Made by a program: the position numbers and the translations under genes
In this document: piece by piece, positions 62,084 to 64,000 of the stretch
Numbering within the stretch: the first letter of the stretch is position 1
Layout of the letters: every line of letters begins with the position of its first letter
From: Aquimarina agarivorans
GTDB lineage: Bacteria > Bacteroidota > Bacteroidia > Flavobacteriales > Flavobacteriaceae
Assembly (NCBI RefSeq): GCF_000218485.1
Contig: NZ_AFPB01000059.1
Location: forward strand, 1 to 64,000
DNA length: 64,000 nt
Direction of reading: 5' to 3'
Notes under the pieces: generated by a model
Told to the model about the DNA's origin: nothing
What the model saw: only the letters and a program-made list of their open reading frames with translations
Databases searched by the model: none

Positions 62084-62671
62084 ATGAAAAAGCTGATGAA
62101 GATTTTTTGTTTAATATCGATTGTTTTTTGTGTAAATCTTTATGCTCAAAAGAGTAAAACTCCTTCATGGATTTTGGGAGTTGGATTTAATGCAATTAAT
62201 GATTCTGGTCTTAGTACTGAAGGCTTATTTAATTTTAGTGAGAATTACAATGTTTCAAGGCCATTTAAAATTTCAGTCGAAAAAAAATTAAATTACCGAA
62301 ATGGAATTGAACTAAAAGCTTTACTGAATAGATTTAAAACCAACAAAAAATTTAATAGTGGTTTTCCTACTGAGGATATTGATTTTTTTGCCATCGATTT
62401 TATGTATAAATACTATTTAATTAAAAATGAAATAGATTATCTAAGTAATAAAAGAGGGATTGCTTTATACGGAACAATGGGGCCAGGGATCAGTTTTTTT
62501 AATGATATTAATAATGTAACTATAAATCTGGGTACAGGAATTAATTACCCGATAGCCAAACAATTTGATATTAATTTTCAAGTAACTCCCAAAATATCAG
62601 TTTCCAATAAAGCGTTTAGCAACAACTACTTTCAATTTGAATTGGGGGTGATGTTTTATTTGGATAAATGA
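62084..62671 (+). CDS. Predicted small outer-membrane barrel
   Basis: A 195-residue protein from the ATG at 62084 (an ATG at 62054 adds ten residues before the signal peptide). The signal peptide is LMKIFCLISIVFCVNLYAQ. The mature part is made of amphipathic strands (SWILGVGFNAINDSG, NGIELKALLNRFKTNKKFN, GIALYGTMGPGISFFND, NYPIAKQFDINFQVTPK) and ends FQFELGVMFYLDK, a pattern of eight-stranded barrels of the OmpW/OmpA type. It ends the plus-strand polysaccharide locus and may be co-transcribed with wzc (71 bases). Confidence 0.72.
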   Translation: MKKLMKIFCLISIVFCVNLYAQKSKTPSWILGVGFNAINDSGLSTEGLFNFSENYNVSRPFKISVEKKLNYRNGIELKALLNRFKTNKKFNSGFPTEDIDFFAIDFMYKYYLIKNEIDYLSNKRGIALYGTMGPGISFFNDINNVTINLGTGINYPIAKQFDINFQVTPKISVSNKAFSNNYFQFELGVMFYLDK

Positions 62672-62751
62672 CCAACGCTTCATAATAAATCCTACCCATT
62701 TGGCTTAAATAGTTTTATTTAAAATTATGGATTCATATTTCACAATATTGG

Positions 62752-64000
62752 TCATGGGTTCACAATTGTTTTTTTCATGGTTGTAGTGCCCATTTTTACA
62801 ATAACGCTATTATAATGCTTAGGCAAATGAGTCGGTTTTAAAATTTTAGTATTCATCCCTTTATTCAATTCAAAATATTTTTTTTGTAAAATATTACCTG
62901 TAACATCTAGTATTTCTAATGAAGCTTTTTTATAGTCCTGTGTATTATCAAAGTTTAATACTATTGGATTGTTGTTTACAATTGGATTAGGATAAACAAT
63001 CAGTGCTTGATTATTATACAATGACTGATTACTAAAGTTATTCAGCCCTAAATTATTGTTGTTTAAAGCTTTGGTTGGTGTGCCAAAAGCCTGTAATTCA
63101 ATGAGGTGTACGGCAGTATTTGCTGAATTAAATGTCATTTCAACCCTTATAAATCTTACGGGGTCAGCATTATTAAAGATATAAGTGTCTCCCTTTTTTT
63201 TAGCAGGATTAGTGTTGTTTTTAGTAACTAGTTTTTTCCAATACCTACCATTTTTCGAAGCCATGATGATATAATGGTAATAACGTTTTCCATCGTAATA
63301 GGGAGTTAGTACAATTTTATTTAATTTAAAATGATTTGTAAGATCCACCTGATACCATTGATTTTTTGTGTATGGGTTGGCACCCCACCACCTATTTTTA
63401 TCAAAATTACCATCTACAGCATACGAACTAGGATGGTTAGTGTCTTTACTTGATGAACTGGAAGGTTTACGTAATGCAATATTCAGAAGCGGATGCGGGT
63501 AAATGTAAGGTGCGTATTTGTTTTTTTTAAGGTAAAGTAATCCCTGTTTTTCTGAATTGACAACTCACAATTATTAGCAACGCCGCTATTAGTATAACCT
63601 AGTTCGTCATTATTTTGATTATTCCAAATATACAATGCACGTGTTTGATTAATACCAGGGTATTTTCCGCATACGTAACCCTCGTTCCAAAGTTCGATGG
63701 TTCTAAATATGTCCTTTGAAAAGTTATTATTAAAAATAACACCGTCACCACCTCTGATTCCAATAGCTGTCCGTGCCATGGTAGTTAAATTAGGGGCAGT
63801 TAAAAATTCGTTATTGTAAATTTCGAAACACCTAGCTCCTGTTTTCCAAGATGATTTACCGTGTACGTCAATCATACTAAAATTTTTAGTGCTATTGGTG
63901 TGGATTATTTTATTGTATCTAAAAACAAATCGAGCAGCATTATTAGAGGCTACATGGTGCCTGTTTCCTATAAAATAATTGTCTTCAATAAAAACAGCAT
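62752..64000 (-). pseudogene. Beta-helix, F5/8 type C and T9SS-domain protein, frameshifted, 5' end beyond the window
   Basis: A secreted protein read leftwards from the right edge. 64000 to about 63530: right-handed beta-helix coils (IEDNYFIGNRHHVASNNAAR, TGARCFEIYNNEFLTAPN, TAIGIRGGDGVIFNNNFS) with YPHPL at the end, as in polysaccharide lyases and adhesins. Then an F5/8 type C carbohydrate-binding domain (SSYAVDGNFDKNRWWGANPY, WYQVDLTNHFKLNKIVLTPY, RFIRVEMTFNSANTAVHLIE). Last is a T9SS type A sorting domain (LIVYPNPIVNNNPIVLNF to KKTIVNP). The frame is interrupted: adding one A to the A8 run (T at 63521-63528) joins both parts. It faces the polysaccharide locus. Confidence 0.83.

Overview
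The window looks like a stretch of chromosome from a marine, probably alga-associated member of the Flavobacteriaceae (Bacteroidota). The evidence is an AT-rich sequence, two proteins with type IX secretion (T9SS) C-terminal sorting domains, a DNA polymerase III alpha subunit fused to its proofreading exonuclease, TTTG / TAnnTTTG promoters in front of the tRNAs, many short-leader lipoproteins, and a GH16 agarase-type hydrolase. The genus cannot be named from the sequence alone. Most of the window is housekeeping sequence.

Layout. 1-5.4 kb: lipoproteins and a large predicted outer-membrane barrel. 5.4-16.6 kb: a housekeeping block (folP, DUF1599, DoxX-like protein, ABC permease, tpiA, prmA, clpS). 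It is interrupted by a 3.3 kb T9SS-secreted beta-propeller/lectin gene with long non-coding flanks. 16.7-26.1 kb, minus strand: dnaE, a mazEF pair with a broken toxin gene, an aldehyde dehydrogenase, a GH16 hydrolase and dxs, which carries a one-base frameshift. 26.4-32.2 kb: tadA, tatD, ansA and an exbB-exbD-exbD energy-transduction operon. 32.2-37.3 kb: folE, a FadL-type porin with a repeat-rich lipoprotein, and proS. 37.4-47.1 kb: two identical tRNA-Glu genes, rpsT, an aminotransferase, murB, ddl, a PASTA protein, rluD, yaaA, an M23 peptidase between two heptanucleotide arrays, cobB, prfA and tRNA-Pro. 47.4-49.2 kb: a small two-CxxC protein and a surface CarboxypepD_reg protein. 49.9-62.7 kb: a Wzx/Wzy-dependent exopolysaccharide locus. 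62.8-64 kb: a beta-helix, F5/8-type-C, T9SS protein running off the right edge.

How the genes fit together. The polysaccharide locus looks complete. A WecA-like transferase starts the lipid-linked unit; GT2, GT4 and WecG-type transferases extend it; an MBOAT plus SGNH pair probably acylates it. Wzx flips it, Wzy polymerises it, and Wza/Wzc control length and export. The secreted propeller protein, the GH16 enzyme and the beta-helix protein suggest use of algal polysaccharides, although no SusC/SusD pair lies in the window.

Oddities. Five genes (dxs, the M23 peptidase, the wecA-like start, wzx and the beta-helix gene) are each explained by a single-base length error in an A or T run. Because dxs should be essential, sequencing or assembly error is the first suspicion, but slippage-based phase variation is possible for the surface-polysaccharide genes. 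The mazF lesion is different: it is a 4-base contraction. The most unusual non-coding features are (TTGGTAA)11 and (AACCAAC)16, arrays with partly complementary units on either side of the M23 gene, and a diverged duplicate spacer found upstream of both prmA and clpS.
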